8,740 bases of DNA from an uncultured Peptococcaceae bacterium. Its GTDB lineage: Bacteria > Bacillota > Desulfitobacteriia > Desulfitobacteriales > Syntrophobotulaceae. Positions 1 to 6,727 of the stretch are shown here, one piece after another. Made by a program: the position numbers and the translations under genes. Every line of letters starts with the position of its first letter. Position 1 is the stretch's first letter. Below the pieces are notes generated by a model. It had not been told where the DNA came from, did not search any database, and saw only the letters and a list, made by a program, of their open reading frames with translations. The stretch lies in NCBI GenBank assembly GCA_937892995.1, contig CALBJS010000315.1:1-8740 (forward strand), given 5' to 3'.

Positions 1-1
1 T

Positions 2-286
2 ATCTTGGATGAAGCTCAAAATACATCACCTGAGCAGATGAAAATGTTCCTAACCCGTCTTGGCTTTGGCTCCAAGGCTGTGGTGACTGGAGATATCACT
101 CAGGTGGATCTTCCTCGTGGCCATTATTCAGGACTCATAGAAGTGCAGCACATCCTTGGGGATATTCCAGAGATCTCCTTTCATTATTTTACCGTAGAAG
201 ATATTGTACGTAACCCGCTCGTCCAAAGCATAATCCATGCTTATGAAGAGAAGGGTGACGATCCTTTCAAAAAAGAGGACATGTAG
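2..286 (+). CDS. phoH: PhoH-family ATPase, C-terminal fragment
   Basis: This is the last 94 codons of a PhoH-like P-loop ATPase, open at the left contig edge. The reading frame begins at base 2 with ILDEAQN, the Walker B segment of the family, so the TTG at 5 is an internal leucine codon and not a start. Other family features are VVTGDITQVDLP (sensor-like segment), SGL, and a C-terminal NPLVQSIIHAYE. The full protein in Firmicutes is about 320 residues, so roughly the first 70 percent, including Walker A, lies outside. PhoH proteins are cytoplasmic nucleotide-binding proteins linked to RNA metabolism; the exact role is not settled. The gene sits 21 bases before pgpH, as in Bacillus and Clostridia, which supports the assignment and suggests cotranscription. 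Confidence 0.93.
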   Translation: MLDEAQNTSPEQMKMFLTRLGFGSKAVVTGDITQVDLPRGHYSGLIEVQHILGDIPEISFHYFTVEDIVRNPLVQSIIHAYEEKGDDPFKKEDM

Positions 287-307
287 TCTGGTTAGGATTG
301 ATGGATT

Positions 308-2539
308 TTGGATAATAAAATGAAAAAGATATTAGCACCTAAAATGCCGGATAAGAATTCTAAATTCAAATATAAGGTATCTATATTTCTATTGTTTTTT
401 ATTCTTTTTACAGCTATTTTATCTTCCGGGCTGTTTGGCACTAAGCTAAATATCGAGACAGGCGAACCAAGCCCGGAGTTGATAACAGCACCTTATGACC
501 AGAAAATCGAGGACTTAACCAGGTATCACGAAGAACAGGAGTCGGCAGCAGAGGCGGTGCCATCTGTGTACGCTGCCGATGAGTCTCAGATATCTTTTCT
601 AGCTGAAGATTTAGCCCAATCTTTTCTTATCCTAAAACGACAAAAAGATTTGAATTTAGATACTTCCAGTAAGCTAACAGAACTTCGAAAGGCTACACCT
701 TTTACTATCTTACCTGATTCTACTCTGATGGCTTTATTGGAGCTTACAGATAATGAAATAGACAAATCAGAAGATATAATGAGTCGAATAATCTTGGGGA
801 TCGCCAGAGATTCAAATAGTGGAGCCCAATCCCAGACCGAAGTACCACTTTTGAAAGATAGGATGAAAGAGCAAGTTAATAAATCTATTCTTACTGACTC
901 TATGAAGACTTTAGGGCAAGCCTATATTGAGCTGAGAGTTATTAAGCCTACTCTGATAATCGATGAGGCTGAGACCCGTAAGCTTAGGGAAATTGCTAGT
1001 TCTAGGGTTAAGCCTTTCGTTCATGAATATAGAACTAATGAGAAGATTGTCGGTCCTGGCGAGATTGTTGATGATAGAATATTTCAAGTACTTGTAGCCT
1101 ATGGCTTGATTGAAGTTAAATCACCTTGGAAGCCTACTGCAGGCATTGCTATCCATGTTCTTTTAGCCATGCTGATCTTAATAGTTTTCATCTATCAGAT
1201 AAGCCCCGATATTTTTGAAAAGTGGAAAAAGCTTGTTCTCATAGGGCTTCTCATCCTACTTGTCTTGGTCTTAGGTAAAGCTTTCTTGGCGATTAATCTG
1301 GGTGATAGTGATTTAAATAATTTGACCGCAGTTCTGATCCCCGCGGCTTGGGCGACCATGACCGTCACCATTCTGCTGGGAGTGAGAATTGCAGTAGTGG
1401 TCGGGATTATGCTCGCTGTATTCGTCGGTATTATGACTGCTCCGGCTTCTATGGGTGCTTCGGGGTCACTTGCAGGCTTGTTCGCCCTAATAGGGGGTCT
1501 TGTAGGGATTCAGGGTGTTGTTAGGCTGGATCAACGCTCCGATTTGGCTCGAGCAGGCCTTTATGTAGCACTAATTAACGTGGTTCTAATAAGTGGGGTT
1601 GCCTTGATGACGGGCCTTAGTCCTACTTCTTGGTTGATTGGTTGCCTTCTGGGTATGTTTAATGGTTTTTTTGCATCTGTCTTGACCATGGGAACTTTAC
1701 CTTGGTTTGAATCCGGTTTTAATATCACTTCTGCGGTAAGACTTCTGGAATTATCCAATCCTAACGCCCCTTTACTTAAGGATTTATTAATGGAGGCCCC
1801 CGGTACCTACCATCATAGTGTTCTAGTCGGTAATCTCGCGGAAACGGCCGCACAGGAAGTGGGGGCAGATCCGGTATTGGTAAGGGTCGGAGCTCTCTAT
1901 CATGATATTGGGAAGCTTAAACGGCCTTATTTCTTTATCGAGAATCAATTCTCCAAAGATAATCCCCATGACAAAATTACGCCAACGTTAAGTGCTCTAA
2001 TTGTAATCTCCCATGTTAAAGATGGACTGGAAATGGCCAGAGAACATAAACTTCCTGAAAATATTCAGGAAATAATTGCCCAACATCATGGCGATAGCTT
2101 AGCTTCATATTTCTATCATAAGGCGATTGAAGAAAATCCTGATGTTCCAGAGGAAGCTTTCCGTTATGATAGTCTTCGTCCCCAATCCAAAGAGGCTGCT
2201 TTAGTACTCTTGGCGGACAATGTGGAAGCGGCTGTTCGTTCTCAAAAAGGGAATACCCCGGGTAAGATAGAAGGACTGGTGCGTAAGATAATCAAGGATA
2301 AGTTTGACGAGGGATTACTGGGTCAATGTGATTTGACTTTTAAGGATTTGGACAAGATATCTATTGCCTTTGTCAAGGTCCTAAGCGGCATCTTTCATTC
2401 CCGGGTAGAATATCCGGAGTTTTCTCCGGCTAAACTCAAGATGATAGAAGAAGGACATAATAAAAATAAAAAGGATCCGGGAGAACAAGCGGAACAAGAA
2501 AGCCAAGAAAGCCAAGAAAAACAAAAAGACCACAGCTAA
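308..2539 (+). CDS. pgpH: PgpH-type membrane HD phosphodiesterase (c-di-AMP hydrolase)
   Basis: This 743-residue protein has the full 7TMR-HD architecture. An N-terminal membrane segment (about residues 24-43) is followed by a long extracytoplasmic domain (about 45-275). A block of hydrophobic helices runs from about 279 to 467, ending in WLIGCLLGMFNGFF and FASVLTMGTLPWF. The cytoplasmic HD domain follows. Visible metal-ligand candidates are the TYHHS motif (H502/H503), the YHDIGK motif (H532/D533), H569 in ISHVKDG, H593/H594 in AQHHGD and D637 in LADN. Characterised relatives hydrolyse c-di-AMP to pApA; activity here is inferred. The start chosen is TTG at 308, with AGGA at 294-297 ten bases upstream. 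An in-frame ATG at 320 is the alternative but has a poorer ribosome site. The C-terminus is a hydrophilic Lys/Glu/Gln/Ser tail containing a 9-bp tandem repeat. Confidence 0.95.
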   Translation: MDNKMKKILAPKMPDKNSKFKYKVSIFLLFFILFTAILSSGLFGTKLNIETGEPSPELITAPYDQKIEDLTRYHEEQESAAEAVPSVYAADESQISFLAEDLAQSFLILKRQKDLNLDTSSKLTELRKATPFTILPDSTLMALLELTDNEIDKSEDIMSRIILGIARDSNSGAQSQTEVPLLKDRMKEQVNKSILTDSMKTLGQAYIELRVIKPTLIIDEAETRKLREIASSRVKPFVHEYRTNEKIVGPGEIVDDRIFQVLVAYGLIEVKSPWKPTAGIAIHVLLAMLILIVFIYQISPDIFEKWKKLVLIGLLILLVLVLGKAFLAINLGDSDLNNLTAVLIPAAWATMTVTILLGVRIAVVVGIMLAVFVGIMTAPASMGASGSLAGLFALIGGLVGIQGVVRLDQRSDLARAGLYVALINVVLISGVALMTGLSPTSWLIGCLLGMFNGFFASVLTMGTLPWFESGFNITSAVRLLELSNPNAPLLKDLLMEAPGTYHHSVLVGNLAETAAQEVGADPVLVRVGALYHDIGKLKRPYFFIENQFSKDNPHDKITPTLSALIVISHVKDGLEMAREHKLPENIQEIIAQHHGDSLASYFYHKAIEENPDVPEEAFRYDSLRPQSKEAALVLLADNVEAAVRSQKGNTPGKIEGLVRKIIKDKFDEGLLGQCDLTFKDLDKISIAFVKVLSGIFHSRVEYPEFSPAKLKMIEEGHNKNKKDPGEQAEQESQESQEKQKDHS
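2501..2518 (+). repeat. 9-bp tandem repeat in the pgpH C-terminal tail
   Basis: AGCCAAGAA occurs twice in perfect tandem and encodes consecutive Ser-Gln-Glu triplets within a low-complexity Glu/Gln/Ser/Lys tail downstream of the HD domain. Its unit length is a multiple of three, so copy changes would keep the frame. The tail lies outside the conserved domains and is probably disordered. Confidence 0.8.
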
Positions 2540-2561
2540 CGAAATGATCAAAATAATTTGG

Positions 2562-2618
2562 AGAATTATTAAATCTATCGAGAAAGATAATACTATAGAT
2601 ATGTAAATTGATAATTCT
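2562..2618 (+). repeat. AT-rich imperfect inverted repeat between pgpH and ybeY
   Basis: AGAATTAT (2562-2569) is complementary to ATAATTCT (2611-2618). Inside it, ATCTAT (2573-2578) is complementary to ATAGAT (2595-2600). Together these could form an interrupted hairpin in the pgpH-ybeY spacer. There is no GC-rich stem and no following T-run, so it is not a standard intrinsic terminator. It may simply reflect high AT content. A competing small hairpin pairs AATAATT (2552-2558) with AATTATT (2564-2570). Confidence 0.35.
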
Positions 2619-2681
2619 AAAAATGATTGCAATGTCGAGTGTAATGTAAAGATTTACTAACAGTTTGGCGGCTAAAGCCTT

Positions 2682-2730
2682 AAGGGAGGGAAGAAAGGCT
2701 CATTCACACTTAGAGTCTTTCGCTAATATG
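2682..2730 (+). promoter_or_regulatory. Strong Shine-Dalgarno separated from the ybeY ATG by a 9-bp hairpin
   Basis: AAGGGAGG at 2682-2689 is the only strong Shine-Dalgarno near ybeY, yet it lies 38 bases before the best start codon, ATG 2728. The intervening RNA can fold. GAAAGGCTC (2693-2701) pairs with GAGTCTTTC (2713-2721) over nine base pairs, with one G-U, around an 11-base loop. Folding this hairpin leaves only 3+6 unpaired bases between Shine-Dalgarno and ATG, an effective spacing of about 9. Structured spacers of this kind are known in a few bacterial and phage mRNAs. Use of this arrangement here is inference from the sequence. Confidence 0.55.
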
Positions 2731-3354
2731 GAATTAGAAATTAGCTGGGAAGAAGAATCTGTTAGCCCTGAGGAACGGCAGGAACTTAGTAACCTTCTTC
2801 GGAAAAGTATCTATGAAGCATTAGTTAGTGGCGGTGGCTCGGAAGAGGCAGAGATCAGCCTAGTATTGGTTGATGACGAGACTATTCATCTGCTAAATAA
2901 GTCTTATAGAGGGGTGGACCGTCCTACCGATGTCCTGTCTTTTGCTATGCAGGATAAAGTGGAAGGGGAACCGGAAATCTTTATGGATGACTTTTTCTAT
3001 AAAGATGTATCCGACAATCAAGAAGAGGAAAAACAGAAAGCCGAATTTTCAGTTGAAGTAATAATGGAAGAAGAAATGAAAGCCGGCGAAAAAATTGATG
3101 AAGAGGATTTCAGTATCCTGGATGATAATGAGTATTTATATGAGGATTCTGTCCTTGGAGATATTGTAATCTCTGTAGAACGGGCTCGTGCCCAGGCTAA
3201 GGAGTATGGTCATTCTCTAGCAAGGGAGATCGTCTATCTGGCAGTTCACGGCACCTTTCATCTGTTAGGATATAATCACTATAAAGATGAGGATGCAAGT
3301 GTGATGAGAAAGATGGAGGAACGGGTGATGGGGAAGCTTAGTCTATCCCGTTGA
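2728..3354 (+). CDS. ybeY: YbeY rRNA maturation endoribonuclease with acidic insertion
   Basis: This 208-residue UPF0054/YbeY protein is a zinc-dependent endoribonuclease needed for 16S rRNA 3'-end maturation and ribosome quality control. The family signature HGTFHLLGYNH carries the three zinc-ligand histidines H174, H178 and H184. Upstream are the conserved RPTDVLSFAM (about residues 65-74) and LGDIVIS (143-149). Between them lies an Asp/Glu-rich stretch (about 76-141), where most family members have only a short loop, so the protein is about 50 residues longer than the usual 150-170. The start is ATG 2728, giving MELEISWEE, which fits the family N-terminus. A TTG at 2665 in the same frame would add 21 residues but has no ribosome site before it. 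The gene lies 28 bases before dgkA. Confidence 0.93.
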   Translation: MELEISWEEESVSPEERQELSNLLRKSIYEALVSGGGSEEAEISLVLVDDETIHLLNKSYRGVDRPTDVLSFAMQDKVEGEPEIFMDDFFYKDVSDNQEEEKQKAEFSVEVIMEEEMKAGEKIDEEDFSILDDNEYLYEDSVLGDIVISVERARAQAKEYGHSLAREIVYLAVHGTFHLLGYNHYKDEDASVMRKMEERVMGKLSLSR

Positions 3355-3382
3355 TAAGTTGGAGTATACTGGAGAGTGCAAT

Positions 3383-3742
3383 ATGGATAGGAAACCCACC
3401 TCTTTCTTTAAAAGTTGTGAATGTGCCTATAAAGGAATAGTATATTCTTTTAAAACCGAAAGACATCTGAGGTTTCATTTTTTTACAGCTCTTTTGGTTA
3501 TTGTCCTGGGTTTTTTCTTTAATCTGAAAGTCCAGGAATGGTTATTCATAATTTATGCTATCGGAAGTGTCATAGCCGCGGAATTGTTCAATACTGCTTT
3601 AGAGCGTGTTGTTGATCTTACTAAACCCGGCTACCATCATCTGGCCGCCCTTGCTAAGGATATAGCCGCGGGTGCGGTTTTAGTAACAACTGTTCAGGCT
3701 GTAATAATCGGGACGATTATTTTTGGGCCATACATATTTTAA
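3383..3742 (+). CDS. dgkA: DgkA-family lipid kinase (undecaprenol/diacylglycerol kinase)
   Basis: This small integral membrane kinase of 119 residues has the usual length for the family. It carries the signature AELFNTALERVVDL, with E67, N70 and E74 matching the catalytic region, then KDIAAGAV with D93. An N-terminal TERHLRFH element contains E26. Hydrophobic helices lie around residues 33-47, 50-65 and 94-118. In Gram-positive bacteria the enzyme (UdpK) mainly phosphorylates undecaprenol to feed the wall-lipid carrier pool; substrate preference here is inferred from taxonomy. The start is ATG 3383, with GGAG at 3371-3374 eight bases away. The earlier in-frame TTG 3359 lacks a ribosome site. 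The gene lies between ybeY and cdd, the conserved Firmicutes order. Confidence 0.93.
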   Translation: MDRKPTSFFKSCECAYKGIVYSFKTERHLRFHFFTALLVIVLGFFFNLKVQEWLFIIYAIGSVIAAELFNTALERVVDLTKPGYHHLAALAKDIAAGAVLVTTVQAVIIGTIIFGPYIF

Positions 3743-3852
3743 GATTTGCTACAAAGATTTATGTTATTGTTTAGGTTAGAAAACCGGCTAATTCAACAAT
3801 TGTTTTACGGGAGATAGTAAAATAAATATTTAATTTATGAGGTAGTGATGGA

Positions 3853-4251
3853 GTGCAAGATCAATCTAAGAAATTGCTAGATAAAGCAGTACAAGCTTAT
3901 GAAAATGCTTATGCACCTTATTCTAAATATAAAGTAGGGGCCGCCGTACTTTGGGACTCCGGAAGGATGACGACAGGCTCAAATGTGGAGAATGCTTCCT
4001 ATGGATTGACAGTTTGTGCTGAACGCAATGCTATTTTTCAGGGGACAGCTCTCGGAGAGAGAAAAATCAGGGCGATCGCCATCGCTGTTCCAGATGAGCA
4101 TATGCCTACTCCTTGTGGATCCTGCCGTCAAGTTTTGCGGGAGTTCAGCACAGATTGTGCAGTGCTGCTGATTAATGGTAAGGGAGAGAACAGACAGACA
4201 AGTCTTCAAGCTCTTTTGCCGGAGTCGTTTGGACCGGAGTTTTTGAAATAA
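3853..4251 (+). CDS. cdd: Cytidine deaminase
   Basis: This 132-residue homotetrameric-type cytidine deaminase converts cytidine and deoxycytidine to uridine and deoxyuridine in the pyrimidine salvage pathway. The zinc site is intact: C55-A-E57 in NVENASYGLTVCAERNA supplies one cysteine ligand and the proton-shuttling glutamate, and PCGSCRQ supplies C88 and C91. The N-terminal AYAPYSKYKVGAA is the nucleoside-binding segment. The start is GTG 3853, with GAGG at 3839-3842 ten bases upstream. A nearby ATG at 3848 is out of frame. A 110-base AT-rich spacer separates it from dgkA and shows no clear terminator or promoter, only a 10-bp palindrome AACAATTGTT at 3795-3804. The cdd-era adjacency is conserved in Firmicutes. 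Confidence 0.96.
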   Translation: MQDQSKKLLDKAVQAYENAYAPYSKYKVGAAVLWDSGRMTTGSNVENASYGLTVCAERNAIFQGTALGERKIRAIAIAVPDEHMPTPCGSCRQVLREFSTDCAVLLINGKGENRQTSLQALLPESFGPEFLK

Positions 4252-4302
4252 GGCCTTGCAGTCCAACTGGTCGAGTGCCTTAGAATGAGCCGGTAATGAA
4301 GC

Positions 4303-4345
4303 AAGGAGGAAAATGAAACTTGAAGAAACAAGAAAAAAATGATTT
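4303..4345 (+). promoter_or_regulatory. era ribosome binding site with overlapping ATG and TTG starts
   Basis: AAGGAGGAAA at 4303-4312 is a strong Shine-Dalgarno. ATG 4313 lies only three bases after GGAGG and opens a nine-codon frame (MKLEETRKK) that ends at TGA 4340-4342. TTG 4320 lies ten bases after GGAGG and opens the full era frame. The short frame ends inside era, just after a run of seven A residues (4333-4339). Losing one A would fuse ATG 4313 to era. Confidence 0.6.
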
Positions 4346-5237
4346 CCGTTCGGGTTTCGTAGCTGTGATTGGCAGACCTAATGCCGGGAAGTCGACCCTA
4401 CTTAATACCCTTATCGGGCAGAAAATACTTATTATATCGGATAAGCCCCAGACTACGCGAAATCGTATCCAATGTATCTTGACAGAGGAACGAGGGCAGG
4501 TGATCTTCTTCGATACCCCTGGAATTCATAAACCGCGGCACCGTCTCGGAGAGTATATGGTGACCGCTGCTAAGAGTACGCTAAGGGGTGTGGATTTTGC
4601 CGTTTATGTAGTAGATGCTTCGGTGCATCTTGGAACAGGGGATGAATACGTTCTGGAAATTATTAAAGAAAGCGGGATTCCTTGTATCCTTGCTTTAAAT
4701 AAGATAGATTTGCTAAGAAAAGATGAGATAATGCTAAAAATAGCTGAATTCTCCAAACTAGCTGACTTTAAAGAGATTGTTCCTATCTCAGCCTTGAATT
4801 CAGAGAATACGACCAAACTTCTGGATCTGATTTTTACCGACCTTCCCCCGGGTCCTATGTATTTTCCCGCTGATGAAGTCATTGATCAGCCTGAAAAGTT
4901 CATAATCGCTGAGCTCATCAGAGAGAAACTCCTGCACCTGACGAGAGAGGAAGTACCACATTCTGTAGCGGTAGTGGTGGAACAGATGCAAGAGAAGAAG
5001 ACCTTAACTAAGATCGGTGCGGTTATCCTAGTAGAGCGGGATTCTCAGAAGGGGATAGTTATCGGTAAACAAGGAAGTGTCTTAAAAGAAGTTGGGAGAC
5101 TTGCTCGGGAAGATATCGAGAATTTGCTCGGCAGCAAGGTTTTCCTGGAACTATACGTAAAAGTCAGGCAGGATTGGCGTAACCAACAGGCCCATTTAAG
5201 AGAATTAGGATATAATCTGAACGACCTTAGAGAATAG
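4320..5237 (+). CDS. era: GTPase Era
   Basis: This 305-residue GTPase has the normal Era length. It binds 16S rRNA near its 3' end and acts in 30S subunit assembly. The G domain shows G1 GRPNAGKST (residues 18-26), G2 TTRNRI, G3 DTPG (65-68), G4 NKID (127-130) and G5 SAL (157-159). The C-terminal KH domain has the GKQG loop at 249-252 and the typical ending AHLRELGYNLNDLRE. The TTG start gives MKKQEKNDFRSGFVAVIG; see the separate entry on its overlapping starts. The gene sits 68 bases after cdd. YbeY, another 30S maturation factor, is encoded upstream in the same block. No frameshift or missing motif is seen. Confidence 0.97.
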   Translation: MKKQEKNDFRSGFVAVIGRPNAGKSTLLNTLIGQKILIISDKPQTTRNRIQCILTEERGQVIFFDTPGIHKPRHRLGEYMVTAAKSTLRGVDFAVYVVDASVHLGTGDEYVLEIIKESGIPCILALNKIDLLRKDEIMLKIAEFSKLADFKEIVPISALNSENTTKLLDLIFTDLPPGPMYFPADEVIDQPEKFIIAELIREKLLHLTREEVPHSVAVVVEQMQEKKTLTKIGAVILVERDSQKGIVIGKQGSVLKEVGRLAREDIENLLGSKVFLELYVKVRQDWRNQQAHLRELGYNLNDLRE

Positions 5238-5238
5238 T

Positions 5239-5265
5239 GATACAAGGGGACGTTTCCTCCGTATC
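5239..5265 (+). other. Small hairpin just after era
   Basis: GATAC (5239-5243) pairs with GTATC (5261-5265). An inner helix pairs GGGGA (5246-5250) with TCCTC (5255-5259), with one G-U, around a CGTT tetraloop. It starts one base after the era stop. The following bases are T-rich only after a gap (TTTTCTTTT from about 5279), so it is not a canonical terminator. It could be an mRNA-stabilising or processing element between era and deoC. Confidence 0.4.
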
Positions 5266-5310
5266 GCTCGCTAAATAGATTTTCTTTTCGAAGGGAATGG
5301 TGGTAGTACT

Positions 5311-5949
5311 ATGAATATTGCGAGTAAAATTGATCACACCCTCTTAAAACCGGAGGCTACAGAAAAGGATATTGTCAACCTTTGCCATGAAGCAGTCAAA
5401 TATGGCTTTGCTTCAATATGTGTTAATCCTACCTATCTTTGTACCGCTGCCCGGTTATTACATGGTACTAATGTCGCTCCAACAACAGTCGTAGGATTCC
5501 CACTCGGGGCAGGCCTTACCGAGATAAAAGTGCAAGAGATCCTGGCGGCTAAAGCCCATGGGGCGAGAGAAGTGGATGTTGTGATGAATATCGGCAGGGT
5601 AAAATCCGCTGATTGGAAGATTGTTGAACGGGATGTGGAGCTGATGGTTCAGACTGCTCAGGGTTGTGGACTTAAGATAAAGGTGATTATAGAAACGGGT
5701 CTCCTAGAACAAGAAGAGAAAAAGAAGGCTGCGGAAATTGTAAAGAATGCCGGAGCTGATTATATCAAGACCTCTACGGGTTTCTTTGGCGGAGCTACCG
5801 TGGAAGATGTTAGGAATCTTAAGGAATGGGTTGGTCCGAACGTTAGAGTCAAAGCTTCAGGCGGAATAAGGACTAAGGAGTATGCCTTGGAACTGATTGG
5901 GGCCGGGGCTGAAAGATTAGGGACAAGTTCAGGGGCAGCCCTTATTTGA
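5311..5949 (+). CDS. deoC: Deoxyribose-phosphate aldolase
   Basis: This 212-residue class I aldolase (TIM barrel) cleaves 2-deoxyribose-5-phosphate to glyceraldehyde-3-phosphate and acetaldehyde in deoxynucleoside catabolism. The Schiff-base lysine is K153 in GADYIKTSTGF. The proton-relay residues are D89 in VDVVMNIG and K181 in VKASGGIRT. The start motif IDHTLLKP is present. The length matches bacterial DeoC of the short class. The ATG start has GGTGGT (5299-5304) about six bases upstream. Its position between era and recO differs from the Bacillus order, where a short gene yqzL occupies that place. With cdd upstream, two nucleoside-salvage genes flank era. Confidence 0.96.
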   Translation: MNIASKIDHTLLKPEATEKDIVNLCHEAVKYGFASICVNPTYLCTAARLLHGTNVAPTTVVGFPLGAGLTEIKVQEILAAKAHGAREVDVVMNIGRVKSADWKIVERDVELMVQTAQGCGLKIKVIIETGLLEQEEKKKAAEIVKNAGADYIKTSTGFFGGATVEDVRNLKEWVGPNVRVKASGGIRTKEYALELIGAGAERLGTSSGAALI

Positions 5950-5983
5950 ATGTGCTAGTTAACTTGAGTGGGGATGATAAAAA

Positions 5984-6727
5984 GTGGCAGTCTATAAGGC
6001 TGATGCTATTGTTATTAGAAGCAGGGAATACGGAGAAGCGGATAGACTTATTACCCTTTTTTCCCGAGAATATGGGAAGTTAGAAGCAATAGCTAAAGGA
6101 GTGCGGAAGCCCAAAAGCACACAGCGGGGAGGCACCCAACTCTTTACTTACGCAGAATTTCTTCTCTACCGGGGTAAAACTCTGGATACTGTCAATCAGG
6201 CCCAACCAAGAGAAAGCTTTATCCATCTTTGGAATGATTTCGATCGAACCATCGCGGCTTCAGGGATAGCCGAACTATTGGACATATCTACGACCAGGGA
6301 ACAGCCGGAACCTGAGCTTTTTACCCTGACCTTAAGTTTTCTGTTCTTGTTAAAACATCTTGATCCTTATCTGGCTCAGGTTTCTTATGCTTTAAGACTC
6401 ATTGATTTACAAGGTTATTTACCTACTATGGATGAATGTTTAGGATGCGGGAAAGATTTGACTGGAGAGCAGGCCTTTCTGAGTTCTGAAGCAGGTGGAT
6501 TCCTCTGTTCCTTATGTAAGAATAATCGGCTGGTAAAGGCCTTGAATCCCGGAAGCTTAGCTCTTATGAGTCAGCTATATAAAGGCGAACTGGCAAAACT
6601 TGACCGCTTAAGGTGGAATAAGAAGATGAGGGAAGAAATCCTGGGGAGCTTATGTTTCTTCTGTGAAGAAAAATTTGAGAGGAAACTTCAGGCTTGGAGA
6701 CAGGGAAGCGAACTATGGGGGAAATAA
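5984..6727 (+). CDS. recO: DNA repair protein RecO
   Basis: This 247-residue RecO is a recombination mediator of the RecFOR pathway, which helps load RecA on SSB-coated single-stranded DNA. The N-terminal OB fold begins VYKADAIVIRSREYGEADRLITLFSREYG and is followed by GVRKPKS. The C-terminal helical domain carries a four-cysteine zinc site (C152, C155, C175 and C178, in CLGCG and CSLC). The start is GTG 5984, with GGGGA at 5970-5974 nine bases upstream. An ATG at 5974 is out of frame and closes at once. The gene lies 34 bases after deoC and ends about 50 bases before the glyQS promoter. Confidence 0.95.
   Translation: MAVYKADAIVIRSREYGEADRLITLFSREYGKLEAIAKGVRKPKSTQRGGTQLFTYAEFLLYRGKTLDTVNQAQPRESFIHLWNDFDRTIAASGIAELLDISTTREQPEPELFTLTLSFLFLLKHLDPYLAQVSYALRLIDLQGYLPTMDECLGCGKDLTGEQAFLSSEAGGFLCSLCKNNRLVKALNPGSLALMSQLYKGELAKLDRLRWNKKMREEILGSLCFFCEEKFERKLQAWRQGSELWGK

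Noticed and set aside
5..7. TTG as start of a 93-residue protein
   Set aside because: It is the leucine of the PhoH Walker B segment; the gene continues beyond the left edge.
1561..1758. Open frame on the - strand inside pgpH
   Set aside because: It lies opposite a well-supported membrane-domain coding region and has no recognisable protein features.
2381..2632. Hydrophobic open frame on the - strand across the pgpH end
   Set aside because: Its Phe/Leu/Ile richness is the complement of the Lys/Glu/Gln-coding tail and AT-rich spacer; an artefact of base composition.
2665..2727. TTG-initiated N-terminal extension of YbeY
   Set aside because: No ribosome site precedes 2665, and family members start near the residues encoded at 2728.
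3359..3382. TTG-initiated extension of DgkA
   Set aside because: GGAG at 3371-3374 is well spaced for ATG 3383 and nothing suitable precedes 3359.
3743..3852. Possible promoter for cdd in the dgkA-cdd spacer
   Set aside because: The -35-like hexamers there lack a matching -10 at correct spacing; the AACAATTGTT palindrome (3795-3804) is too short to call an operator.
3979..5245. Several - strand frames opposite cdd and era
   Set aside because: All are shadows of strong coding regions with intact motifs on the + strand.
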